DNA of 25,483 nt from Priapulus caudatus (lineage: Eukaryota > Priapulida > Priapulimorpha > Priapulimorphida > Priapulidae). The stretch lies in assembly GCF_000485595.1 (NCBI RefSeq), contig NW_014577113.1, positions 614,603 through 640,085 of the forward strand, in the 5' to 3' direction. Numbering within the stretch: the stretch's first letter is position 1; each line of letters begins with the position of its first letter. This document shows, piece by piece, positions 7,753 to 18,042 of the stretch. The position numbers and the translations under genes were made by a program. The notes beneath the pieces are model-generated. The model searched no databases, was not told the origin of the DNA, and was given only the letters and a program-made list of their open reading frames with translations.

Positions 7753-8126
7753 AAGGACGAGTAGGTCTATGCAGTGCGCGCACAGGCGTTAATGTTGCGT
7801 TGCGGGTATTAGCAACAGCAATGTCTGCGAGCAGAACCAGGTAACGAATGTAAACAGTTTAAGTGTAAAATACAACAGGAGGAATATTAATGTGATACGC
7901 CATCTTGTATCTGTTTGTTTATTTATTTATTTATTTATTTAAAGATGGTACATCGGGGAAGGACATATCGACATGAGCTTGCAAGCTCCTCGCAATTAGT
8001 GCAATATTTGAAAGTAATTATAATTCAAAAGTATTTGAATTACATGCTATAAGGATTTAATAAAATAATAATAATAATAATAGAAAGTGACGATACAAGG
8101 GGCAGCTATAGGTGCTACAATTGTAT

Positions 8127-8278
8127 GTACGCAGGGTACCACAGCCATTGAAATTCCTTGAATTTTGTCCTTCGTCCTTGAATTTTTCCTTTTGTACGTC
8201 GTTGAAGGTCCTTGGAAATATGTCCAAGTTCTTGAAAAGTATTTGAAAAAATAATTCACACTTGTGGGAACCATGTAC
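8127..8278. mobile_element. 152-bp relative of the CCTTGAA MITE
   Basis: The left end GTACGCAGGGTACCACAG and the right end TGTGGGAACCATGTAC resemble the ends of the element at 5979-6510. The interior again repeats CCTTGAA(T/A)TT. TA lies next to the right end, and the left boundary is less clear. It is a truncated or internally deleted family member. Confidence 0.6.
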
Positions 8279-8486
8279 TAAGTACCTAGCAGTAATAATG
8301 TACCATATAGAATCAACCATCACGAAAAACCAAGAAAATACCAATGATTATTATTCAATATCTGGTATTCTATCTATTTCTATCTATCTATATCTGATAT
8401 GTCTATCTATTTATATTGTACTTTAATCGATATCCTATCAGGTTATATTCTCTCGGGAATAAGTGATCCTTTTTTTCCAAATGGTA
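8279..8486. other. AT-rich spacer with degenerate TATC repeats
   Basis: About 8370-8420 is a TATC/TATT microsatellite. Nothing else is recognised before the MITE at 8487. Confidence 0.6.
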
Positions 8487-8801
8487 TCGCCCACGACCAG
8501 TCAAGCATGGAAAAAATTTGCAGGTAAATGGGCGTATTTTAGCCTAGACTTTTTCACCCCCCCCCCCAAAAAAAAACACAAAATGTGATTATACGGCTAT
8601 AATACGCGTTTTTACAGTCGTACAAACACACATACACACCCACTAATGGACGCGCACACGCGGGCGTGGTCGTACGCACGCGTGCGCGTGTATTATAGGC
8701 GTAAATTCACATTTTGAGCCTCGCGGGTTAAAAAAGTTTCGGCTGAAATATACGGTCATTTTGCTGCAAAGGTTTTTCCATGCTTGACTGGTCGTGGGCG
8801 A
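8487..8801. mobile_element. 315-bp MITE with ~30-bp near-perfect inverted ends
   Basis: TCGCCCACGACCAGTCAAGC, followed by ATGGAAAAA, starts at 8487. The same sequence ends the element in reverse complement (CTTGACTGGTCGTGGGCGA, finishing at 8801). TA borders both ends (8485-8486, 8802-8803), consistent with a Tc1/mariner-type TA duplication. Subterminal homology also continues inward (AAAATGTGA(T)T...ACG.CTATAATA on both sides). The centre is CACA/CGCG-rich. No coding capacity is present. Related partial copies lie at 9677 and 20417. Confidence 0.85.
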
Positions 8802-9670
8802 TACTATCCGCGAGAGAGGAGTAAGGAAGTGAGGAAGAGGAAACGGAGAGGGAGCAGTATATAATAATTATAATATTGACTATATTTAATGTGTTGTGTT
8901 GTCGTGCGTGCCGTGCCCGTGCGTGCGTGCGTGCGTGCGTGCGCCGTGCAGTGCGTCCGCGTGCGTGTGTATAATAGCGTCTGAAGAAAGAGAGAAAAAT
9001 TGTGTGCTGACGAGAAGATACTAGAAAGGAGATACGAGAGAGAGAGACGAGAGAGCAGAGAGAAGAGAGAGAGAGAGAGAAGACGAGAGAGAACAGAGAG
9101 AGACACAAGACGAGATCAGAGAAGAGATAGAAAAGAGTGTGTATGAGAGAGAGAGAGAAATGCGAAGAGAGAGAAAGAGTGTGTGTGTGAGAGAGAGAGA
9201 GAGGGGGTGAAAGTCATGGAGAGGGAGAGGGTGAGCGGGAAAGCGAGAGAAGTAACTATATTGGAAGGAATATTTGCATCCGTGCCTGTGTGTGTGTGCG
9301 TGTTGTTTGTGCCGTACGTGCGTTTGTCTGCGCGTGTGACTCCGCGTGCGTGTGCACATCTCCGTCCGCATTCCCCCCTCTCTCTGTCCCTCCCTACTTT
9401 CGCTCCTCTTCCCTTCCCCCTCCCCTCTTTCTTTTTTTCTTTCGCTTTTTCTCTCTCTCTCTTCCGTCTCCGCTTTCATTAACTCTCTCACTCACTCATT
9501 CTCCTTCTCTTTTTCTTTCCATATATCTCTTGCTGACTTTTTTTCTGCCTTTCTCTCATCGTTCTCTCTCGTTCTCTTTCCCTCCCCCTCTCTCTCTCTC
9601 TATATATATATATTCTCGCCACCTCTTGTTGTTTCTCGTTTATCCTAGCTCCCATCCTCCACTCTCCCAC
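8802..9670. repeat. GA/GTGC/CT low-complexity block
   Basis: (GTGC)n lies near 8915-8945. GA-rich sequence covers about 9010-9240, a GT/GC-rich stretch 9280-9350, and CT-rich sequence 9370-9600 ends in a short TA run. The GA and CT arms are complementary in composition and could pair. Long Ser/Leu- and Arg/Glu-rich frames on both strands are repeat artefacts. Confidence 0.9.
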
Positions 9671-9676
9671 ATGGTA

Positions 9677-9775
9677 TCACCTACGACCTCGTTAGCACGG
9701 AAAACTTTATGCAGGCAAAATAGCCGTTTTTCACCCCGAAGCACAAAATATGGATATACGGCTATAATATACATA
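9677..9775 (+). mobile_element. Partial copy (left end) of the 8487 MITE family
   Basis: ATGGTA-TCACCTACGACC starts at 9671. The following GCACGGAAAA, TTTTTCACCCC, AGCACAAAATATGGATATAC and CGGCTATAATA parallel the left half of 8487-8801. TA precedes it at 9675-9676. The right end is not found, and the copy runs into TATATA sequence. Confidence 0.75.
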
Positions 9776-9902
9776 TAACATATATATATACATATATAGT
9801 ATATAAGAACACGTCGTTTTTCTATATTGGGGGCGCCTGTTAGCAAGGCAAATGACGTATTATGAATTACGTATTACGTTTTTTGAGTAGCGAATAGCGT
9901 CC

Positions 9903-11441
9903 AAACTGGCCTCTTTCTCGCGAGATCTCGTACACGTGACTTCCTAATTTGTTCGCTGGCCTACTCCATATTCTCCCGCGCTCTCGTGGAATGTGCACGG
10001 TTTCCTTCATCCTCCGTTATCACCTACCAACGCCACGTTTGCAGGTAACATAATTAATATGGTGTAATGATAAACGCTTTGCACATGTAATGCTATAAAT
10101 AACACTATTATAACTGAAATAAACACAGCTCAGTGATAAATGTGCTTTATATAAAAGTTATTTGAAAGACAGGCGAATGGGCCGTCTGTGCGCGCTTAAG
10201 TACAGTTCTCATTTAAATTCCTCGATCCCTAAACAACCAGCAGGCGCGAGTTCTGCGTATCTCCCTCGCTGTTGCCTTCAGTTAATTAGTTTTAAAATAA
10301 ATTACGTTATAGTGGAAAGCGAAATGAACCACCGATCCATCTAACCACACCCACTCACCCACCCGACTTATATATATTATATATATATTATATATTCACA
10401 CTTTCCTACTTTACACACATTACTACGGTGCGATTTATTTAACCGTTTCATCATTGTTTTACAGATCCCGAGTACAGGGGTGAGCTTCGCTACGTGGATA
10501 TGGCCCAAGTCTTTGTCAAGGACATTTGGCGTTCTATGTAAGAAGACGAATAAGGGGAGGAGAGGGAGGAGGAAGAATAAAACGGCGAAGAATAAGCAGG
10601 AGAAGAAAATTAAGGGAGAAGAAATGAGAATTAAGATGAAGAAAAGAAGAAAGGGAGGAGGAGCAGCATCAAAAGTTGTGCTTCAGCCAATCACTGTGCC
10701 ACTGTCAACAGGCGAGATCAACTGACTGAATCGTTGCAACGAACACTTAAGAGCGATATACCAGCTCACCAACTCTACAGAAACTGGCTTCTTTCTGGCG
10801 AGATCTATGACACGTGACATCATTTGTTCGCCTTGTTCGCCAGTCAGTACTCCATTTTATTTGGTGTCTCATGGAATGTGCAAGGTTTCCTTCACTCTCT
10901 GTTATCGCCTACAAGCGCCACGATTACAGGTAACATATAGAGTAATGATAAACGCATTGCGCATGTGATGCTATAAATAATACTGTTATTAAATACAGCT
11001 CAGTGATAAATGTGCTTTATATAAAAGTAATTAAGTTCTTTGAAATACAGGCAAATGGGCCGTCTGACTCTGTGTTCGCTTCAGTACAGTTCTCATTCAA
11101 ATCCGTCACACCTCAAGCAGGCGTGAGGTGTGCGTATCTTCCACGCTGTTTCCTTCAGTTAATTTTTTATATAAATTACGTAATGTACGTGGAATCCATC
11201 GACCCATCCATCTAACCACCCACTCACCCACCCTTCTGATTTTAATTTTTTAAGGACATTTGACGTTCTATGTAAGAAGACGAGGAAGGGGAGGAGGACA
11301 AGGAGGAAGGAGAAGAAGAAGACTAAAACGAATAAGAACATGGAGGAGAAGGGGGAGGAAAACTGTCAGCAAGCGAGATCAACTGACTGAATCGTTGTAA
11401 CGAACACTTAAGAGCGATATAACAGCTCACCAGTTGTACAG
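9903..11441 (+). repeat. Direct tandem duplication (878 and 661 bp)
   Basis: Unit 1 (9903-10780) and unit 2 (10781-11441) both begin AAACTGGC.TCTTTCT.GCGA and share GTGGAATGTGCA(C/A)GGTTTCC, CTCAGTGATAAATGTGCTTT and the CCACTCACCCACCC segment. Both also share a GGAGGAAGAA-type purine block and GAACACTTAAGAGCGATATA near the end. Unit 1 has about 150 bp absent from unit 2 (about 10365-10517), including TA repeats and an exon-like stretch. Divergence of roughly 10-20 percent by eye suggests an old duplication. Confidence 0.85.
10465..10541 (+). CDS. Exon-like stretch, unidentified
   Basis: TCATTGTTTTACAG at 10451-10464 would make a good acceptor. In the phase that takes one base from an upstream exon, it reads xPEYRGELRYVDMAQVFVKD followed by IWRSM and TAA at 10539-10541. 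An AATAAA lies 35 bases downstream. The peptide has balanced, protein-like composition unlike its surroundings, but it is only 24 residues and I do not recognise it. The duplicated unit 2 retains only the AAGGACATTTGACGTTCTATG end, with TGA replacing the Trp codon. It may be the last exon of a small gene or a chance frame. Confidence 0.25.
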
Positions 11442-11900
11442 ATCAGCTAGGTATTGTGTAAACTCCTTTGTGGCTGTCATTGCAACAAATTATCTCTACA
11501 GATCTCGGCACAATTAACGTGATAACATGCGTGATAACGTGTTCAAATTCTCCTCCCGTTTATTATTACGGTCCGGGGTAGTCTGTCTGTGGGTGGCGTG
11601 GAAAAAAACTAAACGTAGTGCAGTATAACGCAAATAGTTTATCACATCATAAGTGATTCGTACGTGGAATTATTGCTGTTGTTTTTGTTTACTATATGCA
11701 CCTGTTGTTTGAAGATAGAGAATATTTCCTAAAAGCTTATTATTGGTTTCGGTCCCTGACAAGTATTGGAACATAACGTAACGTAACGCAGCTTAATGTA
11801 GCATGAAAAACGTTTAATAGTGAACTGATACCTGAATTAATCTATAACGCCATGTTTATAGTAGTCAAACATTACTATTATCATTATTTATTATTATTAT
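11442..11900. other. Spacer without recognised features
   Basis: Mixed-composition sequence with a short AACGTAACG repeat near 11770-11800 and a TTATTA microsatellite near 11880-11906. Confidence 0.5.
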
Positions 11901-11934
11901 TATTATATGTAACGCGCTCTGTTTCGAGTGGTGT

Positions 11935-12208
11935 GTAAGAGAAAGAGAGGGGTAGAGAAAGAGAGAGATAGATAAAGAGTGAGAGAGAGAAAGAGGAGGC
12001 GCGAGGGAGAAAATTTGGGGGCGAGAGAGAACGATAGCGAGAGAGGGAGAACAAGAGAGATAGAGAGGGGGTGAGAGCGAGGGAGAGGGAGAAAGATTGA
12101 CAGAGGGCGAGAGTGAGTAAGATAGAGAAAGAGAAAGAGAGAGAAAGAGAGTTGGAGAACGAAAGGAAGGTGAGAGCGAGCGATGGATAGATGAAAGAAA
12201 GAGAGAGA

Positions 12209-12244
<36 letters not shown>

Positions 12245-12427
12245 ATGGGGAACACTCTCTTTATCTACATTTCGCTCGCTCTCGCCTTCCATTCGCTTTC
12301 TCTAACGCTCACTAAAGGAAGAGAGAGAACGCGCACGAAAAAGAGGATGAGAGCAAGAGAGAGGGATATATAGGTGAAGCGAGAGAGGCTGAGGGGGAGT
12401 GAGAGGGGGTGAGAGAGAGAATGAGAT

Positions 12428-12509
<82 letters not shown>

Positions 12510-13583
12510 GTAGAGAGAGAGACGAGAGAGAGAGANNNNNNNNNNNNNNNNNNNNNNNNNCGAGGAGATGCAGAACGATACGCGCAGAGAGACGAAGAAC
12601 AACAGGAGATAGGAAGGGGTGGAGCGAGGGGGGGAGAGGGGAGAAGGGAGGAAGATCGACAGAGGGCAGAAAGTGAGTAGATAGAGAAAGGAAAGAAAGA
12701 GAGAGAAAGAGAGTTGGAGAACGAAAAAGGAAGGTCGAGAGCGAGCGATGGATAGATAAAAGAAAAACAGAAGAAGGCGACACGAGCAGTGAGACGAGAG
12801 ATGACGGAGAGACGAGAGGAAGGATGGGGCGAAAGCTTGAGCTGTTAGAGGAAAAGCGAATGGAAGGCGAAAGCGATGGAAATTGTAGATAAAAAGGATG
12901 AAAAGTGAAAGTAAGAGACCAGAGAACGCGCACGAACGAAAAAAAAGGATGGAGAGCAAGAGCAGAGGGTCTATAAGTGAAGCGAGAGAGCGCTGAGGAG
13001 TTGGAGCGGCGGGATGAGCAGAAGGAGAGGAATTAGCATAGGAAGGCGAGAACAGCCAAATATAGATGAGCTGACAGCGCAGAGAGAGCAGAGAGAGAGG
13101 AGAGAGAGGAGACGAGAGAGACTGAGAGCGAGAGCAGGTAGGGAGAGAGGAAGAGAGATGTGTTTGAAAGCGAGATGAGAGAGGCAGTGTCACAGAGGCG
13201 GGAGGCGAGCGCATAAAGACGGCGTGCGCGAGAAGAGCAGAAACGAGTAGAGTAGCAGAGACAGACAGACAGAAGGCGAAAGAGGACGAGAGACTGAGAG
13301 CAGAGAGAGGATCGAGAGAGACCGCAGAGCAGAGAAGAGAGAGCGACAGAGAAGATAGAGGGACAGACAGACAGCGAAGGAGAGAGAGAGGGGCGGGTGT
13401 GGGCAGTGACAGAAACCAAACATAGTTGAGAAGCAGCGAGACAGAGGGCGAGGAGCGAGAGAAGATAAAGATATATGATAATAATTATATATATATATTA
13501 TATAGAGCAGAGAGAGAGAGAGGACGACAGAAGAGAGACAGGATCGAGAAAGAGAGGAGAGAGACAGATAGACAGTCACACAG

Positions 13584-13655
<72 letters not shown>

Positions 13656-14945
13656 AGAGAGAGGACTTTCCGGACGAGGAAGAGGAGAGAGAGAAGCAGA
13701 GAGAAGAGAGAAGAGACAGGCACAGGACAGACAGACAGACAGAGAGAGGAGGGTGCCGGCGGTGGGAGAGTGACAGAAGCCAACAACATAGTTGAGAAAG
13801 ACAGCGAGACAGATATAATATATATATATATATTATATATATATATATAGAGAGAGAGAGACGAGACTGTGAGCGGCCGATGAGCAGATGAACATATATA
13901 TATTGTATAGAAGAAGAGTTTTCAGAGAGAGACACTAGAACATTAGAGAGAGAGAGAGAGAGAGAAGCAGAGAGAGTCTGAGAGAGGAGAGAAGTGAGAG
14001 AAGAGGCGGAGGAGGAGAGAGGAGACTATGATGAGGATTATTTGAGAGAGAGACGGCAAAGCGGACAGACGAGAGGCACAGATAAGAAAGAGAGAGAGAG
14101 CAGAGAGGAGCGGGTGGGAGTGACAGGAAGCCAAAAACATGAGCCATGAGAGAGACAGCGAGAGATAGAGCAGGGCGAGAGAGATAAAGATATATATATA
14201 CATATCATAGAGAGAGAGAGAGAGAGAGAGGAGGGTCGGCGACTGAGACAGAAGGCCAAAGATAGATGACGAGAAGATAGCGAGATAGAGAGAGCATTAT
14301 ATATATGTATATATAATATATAGAGGACGAAGAAGGAGACGCAGAGGGGGGGGGAGCAGAGGAGAGAGAGGGAGAGAGAGAGAGTGAACGAGAAGCAGTG
14401 CAAGCAGACGAGAGGCAGAAACACAGAGGCGCGAGCGAAGATTGAGAGAAGGCAATGCGCGAAAGAGACAGAAGAGAGGGGGCCGTCGGTGAGAGTGAGA
14501 GAAAGAGATAGGAAGGCAGACGGAGCGAGCCAGAAATATAGAAGAGAAGAGTCAACAGCGATGAGAAGGGAGAGAGGAACGCGCCTTGCGAAAGAGAGGG
14601 CCGGAAAGCGGAGTGAGATATCGTAGCGTGAAGCGAGAGGAGAAGAGATGGAGGAGAGAGAGATAGAGAGAGAGACGAGAGAGAGAATCTTCTGAGACGA
14701 GAGAGAGAGAGAGCACGAGAGCAGAGAGCATGAGAGATGAGCAGAGCAGATGAGATGAGAGACGAGAGCAAGAAGGAGAGAGAGAAGAGAGAGAAAGAGA
14801 GAGAGACAGAGGAGGGGTGAGGTGAGAGAAAGACGCAGGAATGTTACGAGTAGGCCAAACATAGATGAGAGAGACACGCGAATAGAGAGAAATAGCAGAG
14901 GGCCGAGAGAGAGGAGAGGCAGAGAAAGAAGAATCATAGACTAAT
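11935..14945 (+). repeat. 3-kb GA-rich satellite with degenerate higher-order units
   Basis: Purine-rich GAGA sequence dominates. Two kinds of larger repeat are visible. First, a segment GAGTTGGAGAACGAAA followed by GAGAGCGAGCGATGGATAGAT occurs near 12150 and again near 12713. Second, a marker like GCCAAACATAGATGAGAGA occurs near 13053, 13416, 13778, 14130, 14256, 14529 and 14854. The first four are about 350-363 bp apart. TATATA patches lie at 13480, 13815, 14190 and 14295. No gene is supported, because all the long frames are Ser/Leu or Arg/Glu readings of the repeat. Confidence 0.85.
12536..12560. other. Assembly gap (25 N)
   Basis: There are 25 consecutive N within a pure GA run. The true length of the missing sequence is unknown, and the array may be collapsed here. 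Confidence 1.
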
Positions 14946-15572
14946 AGTGTAAGTAACACTACTATGTTACCGTGAGTTTGTATCTGCGATTTCCCAGTGG
15001 CGTATATATCACTTAAGTAAGTTATATTATGAGGAATTCTGTGATATTGATAATTTCAGCAAAGTTCCGTTCATTCCAATGTCACTTGTCCGCTTTTCAC
15101 AAGTACTTGCCCGCAGTTACTTGTAAAGTGATTTTATGGAATTCTTAGCGTCTAGTATAACTTTGTATTTTGTCTTAATTGCATTGCCAGAAAACTCGTG
15201 GACGCATAGAAATGTAGTAAAGAAATAGGCTAGAATCAGTAGTAGTAGTCATAGAAGCTAAGCTTTTAGAATAACATTTTATTTGTATAATCCATTGTAC
15301 AACATTTTCATAATAACGACTGTTAAAAAATAAAATATTTAATAATGAAATAAATACAACTTTATTTAACGTCATATATAGAAGTCTTTAGCTAATTCTC
15401 GTCTGATCGAACCTATCTCTCCGCTCTCACTCTCTCCCTCTCGCGCCTGGCTCTCCCAGACTCGTACGCACTTCCACGCACGCTGTTAATTCTCTCCTCG
15501 CTCTCGCTTTCACCTGCGCCTTTCTTCTCTCCTCTGTGTCACTCTCCTCTCACTCTCGCCTCAACCTAAGCT
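14946..15572. other. Spacer, no gene recognised
   Basis: AT-rich to about 15390, then CT-rich sequence with CTCTCC/CTCGC motifs to 15560. No repeat boundary or RNA gene is recognised. Confidence 0.5.
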
Positions 15573-15670
15573 CTAGAACTATAGCCCTCGCTCTAACGCA
15601 GCAGCGGCTATAACCACCAATACGGCCGCCGCAGGCCTTTGCTGGGAAGCCATTCGGGCTATAGTTCTAG
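15573..15670. repeat. Inverted repeat, 15-bp perfect arms
   Basis: CTAGAACTATAGCCC at 15573-15587 is answered exactly by GGGCTATAGTTCTAG at 15656-15670. The 68-base GC-rich loop contains GGCTATAACC and GGCCGCCGCAGGCC. CCTAAACCTAAACC-type sequence follows at 15672-15685. It may be a small foldback element or RNA hairpin. Confidence 0.75.
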
Positions 15671-15717
15671 CTAAACCTAAACCTATGCTGCCCCATTGCA
15701 AGCTTCCTAACCGCTTA

Positions 15718-15830
15718 ACTGCCCCCCTCCCCCCTCCCCCCCCACCCCCACCTTGACCCTCCTTCCCCCTCCCCTATTCCCACCTTCCCCCCTCCCCTGT
15801 GCCCAATCCACCCCCTCAACCCCCCCCCTT
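15718..15830 (+). repeat. C-rich tract
   Basis: Runs of 4 to 8 C separated by T or A, so the complementary strand is G-rich with many G-runs. It has G-quadruplex or i-motif potential. Confidence 0.9.
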
Positions 15831-15985
15831 CGATACCGCCTCGTTTTACTCACACGATTTTGCCGCGGATCACCGTCACGGATAGCCTCACCTGGAAAAG
15901 CTATCTCTACAATTATCATTTCACTTCAAATTTACAAATTACAAACATTTACAAACATTTACAAATGCAATAGAAAATAGACATC

Positions 15986-16123
15986 CATGATAAGGAATCA
16001 GTGCACTTCCAAAACTCAGTGTAACTGCCACATAGTGGCAAAGTTTTCAGCAAGTTGCAATTTGTACAATTTACACAATTATAAAATTAATAGTAATTAT
16101 TAGTCAATTGATTCCTTATCATG
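15986..16123. repeat. 138-bp inverted-repeat unit
   Basis: CATGATAAGGAATCA (15986-16000) and TGATTCCTTATCATG (16109-16123) are perfect reverse complements. The interior is AT-rich with TTTACA/TTGTACAATTT repeats. No TSD is convincing. It lies immediately left of the next inverted-repeat structure and may be part of it. Confidence 0.75.
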
Positions 16124-16149
16124 GTACATCAACACTATCAACAGTTATC

Positions 16150-16705
16150 AAAACTAATAAGCCAGTTTTGCATTTAGAAAGTGCAGTGCATTTGGGAAGT
16201 TTTGGCTACTAAGCATAAAAATATTATATATCTATATGACAGTATGAGATGTATTTTGAAAAATGCTACTTTTAAGAAAAGAAATGTCTCTATGACACTT
16301 AGGACAATGAGTCTCACAACGAAACCATATGAGTTACGTAATATAGGCAAGCGCTAATATCCAGGGTGCCTAAATCGGATGCTGAAAATGACCTAGCCAG
16401 ATAAATTTACTCCACTCGATATGTCCAAAACACAGATAATATTAAAGTTTTATAAGCATTATTATGCACTCATTATAATATCTAAATCAGGGGAAGCACT
16501 AAGGTATTATAGGCGAGTAGATTATTCGCTTCAATTTTGTGAAATTATATGCGATTGTGCCAGGGTAAACCTGCGAGCCGGACACCCCAACCCTAACTCC
16601 CACGCTCTTGGGAGGGGGGAGGTGCGATTTCCCATGCTCTGACCAGCCAAGTGTTGTCTCACCCACCCTGGCACACGCAAAGCAAAAACTGGCTTATTAT
16701 TAGTT
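16150..16705. mobile_element. ~555-bp inverted-repeat element with nested hairpin
   Basis: AAAACTAATAAGCCAGTTTT (16150) is answered by AAAACTGGCTTATTATTAG (16685), with a perfect 15-base core. Weaker complementarity continues outward (TGATAACTGTTGAT-like). Inside, TGTGCCAGGGT (16556-16566) pairs perfectly with ACCCTGGCACA (16665-16675) around a GC-rich loop with GGGAGGGGGG. It is a candidate foldback or MITE with nested inverted repeats, and the family is unknown. Confidence 0.5.
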
Positions 16706-17889
16706 GATTACTGATCAATCAATTAAAAACTTTTATCAACTGCCACTGCCACTGCCATGAGTAACATATGTTCAGAATTTGTCACTAAAAAATCTGTTAA
16801 ACTATTTCGATTACTGAATAGCTGAAGTCTAAAAACCGAACTCAATGAAAAACACGACTTTGCATTTGAGTAACGATGTACACACGGTAGCTAGACAACT
16901 TGACTTTAACAATGTGCATTTATACAACAGTTCTAGCATCAATGATTTACACACTTACAACTTCTGTCAGCTTGACGAAAACCTAGTACATAAGTGGGCT
17001 GGCACGTGCTAGTACTCAGGAGTGACAGTGTTTGCAGCTTCTCAATAAATGGTAGTTGGTGCTCCTGTCCTGTCCTGGGCTCCTCTCCTGTCCCGGGTCT
17101 TCTGTCCTGTAACCACATCAAAGACAACAATCTAACACTCACCCTCTAGAGGCTTTATAATACATAATTTTAACATACCATATTTACTCGTGCATATGAC
17201 GCACCCACGTATTTTGCCTTGAAAAGTTGGAAGTGGATGAATCCACAAAATTTAGGAAAATGTAGAAAAACCCGTGATGTAGACGAAAGTCAATGCCAAA
17301 GCTCTTCACTAGGATCAAGAAAGGAATTACTCACTGTAGGGTAGAGCTAGTATGGAAAATTAGCATGCAAGATGTTTGAATTACCAAAAAGTTAGCATGC
17401 TCCAATCCCAGCTTCATGACCTAGCACATTGGCACCAATTATTCCTCTTCTCTCTCTGATATGCCTGCAAGGACATTGCATGAAACACATACAGAGTGAA
17501 CGGATAACAAATAATCTAGCTTGCACCGGTATTTATATCATAGATAACCCACCAGCTATAATAATTCCTACGTTTTAATCTTGATTTAAAATTATAAAAT
17601 CAGTTTACATATTTCTACAATTCAATAGTCATTTCTAAATTAAATCGGTCTTAAACATTGTCAATTGGTTCCAATTTATGTTTTTCATAGGAACAGCTGT
17701 GTCCCTATGTCACTGACACGATGACATGTGGACAGTTAAATGTTGCAATCATATACTTGTACTCACCTTGCTTAATACCTGTCCACCCAACACACAAGTC
17801 TTCATAACATGACAATATTTATCTTTGCCTGCGATGACTCATAGTCGCCGCTACTGGTACACTGTGGCTCGTTATTACGTTGGGCCTCA
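16706..17889. other. Gene-poor spacer
   Basis: AT-rich. A CTCCTGTCCTG/CCTGTCCCGGG short repeat lies at 17060-17110. At 17187-17220 ATATTTACTCGTGCATATGA, followed by CGCACCC, resembles the TTTACTCG-TATAA-GCAC ends that I associate with dispersed DNA transposons in other genomes, but no partner end is found. No coding region is supported. Confidence 0.4.
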
Positions 17890-18042
17890 TCAGTGCAGAT
17901 GTTTCGCAGATTCTATCTGTTGGTTTTTTTCTTCGTTTTCCTCTCCTTCTTCTTCGTCTTCGTCAACATCATCGTCGTCTTCTTCTTCTTTTTCGCCTTC
18001 TTTTTCTTTCTCCTCCTTCTTCCTCGAGATTATTTTAAACGC
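17890..18042 (-). CDS. Candidate terminal exon: acidic tail
   Basis: On the - strand, AACTTTTGCAG is followed by 50 codons, AFKIISRKKEEKEKEGEKEE, EDDDDVDEDEEEGEENEEKN and QQIESAKHLH, then TGA. Acidic tails of this type occur in nuclear proteins. The 3' part (QQIESAKHLH) is not repeat-derived, but the middle follows a GAA/GAC-rich repeat. No partner exon upstream (higher coordinates) is recognised, and no AATAAA is seen soon after the stop. It may be a real last exon or a chance frame through a TTC-rich tract. Confidence 0.25.
   Translation of the reverse strand, partial: AFKIISRKKEEKEKEGEKEEEDDDDVDEDEEEGEENEEKNQQIESAKHLH

Larger units (their letters stand above)
6721..8064 (+). other. TAF3: Probable TAF3 3' UTR
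   Basis: No sustained frame follows the stop. The first 230 bases are purine-rich (GGGAGGGA, GAGAGG). The first clear AATAAA that I find is at 8059-8064, so a roughly 1.3-kb 3' UTR is possible. The actual cleavage site is unknown. It contains a 54-base hairpin (7216-7269), a palindromic AGGTCA site (7738-7752) and a (TTTA)n tract near 7918-7940. Confidence 0.45.

Noticed and set aside
8728-9778. Ser/Leu-rich and Arg/Glu-rich frames
   Set aside because: They are readings of GA, CT and GTGC microsatellites.
13048-14870. Regularly spaced repeats that might suggest a CRISPR-like array
   Set aside because: The repeats are degenerate, the units are about 360 bp and GA-rich, and the context is eukaryotic.
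11884-14959. Many frames of 100 to 300 codons, mostly Ser/Leu
   Set aside because: All fall in the GA-rich satellite, and composition and overlap in several frames show that they are repeat artefacts.
16557-16674. Possible tRNA-derived SINE
   Set aside because: I could not find convincing A-box and B-box sequences. The inverted repeat explains the structure better.
16939-17142. 67-codon - strand frame after a TTACAG acceptor
   Set aside because: Its start is a CAGGA-rich short repeat, the rest has no recognisable content, and no partner exon is seen.
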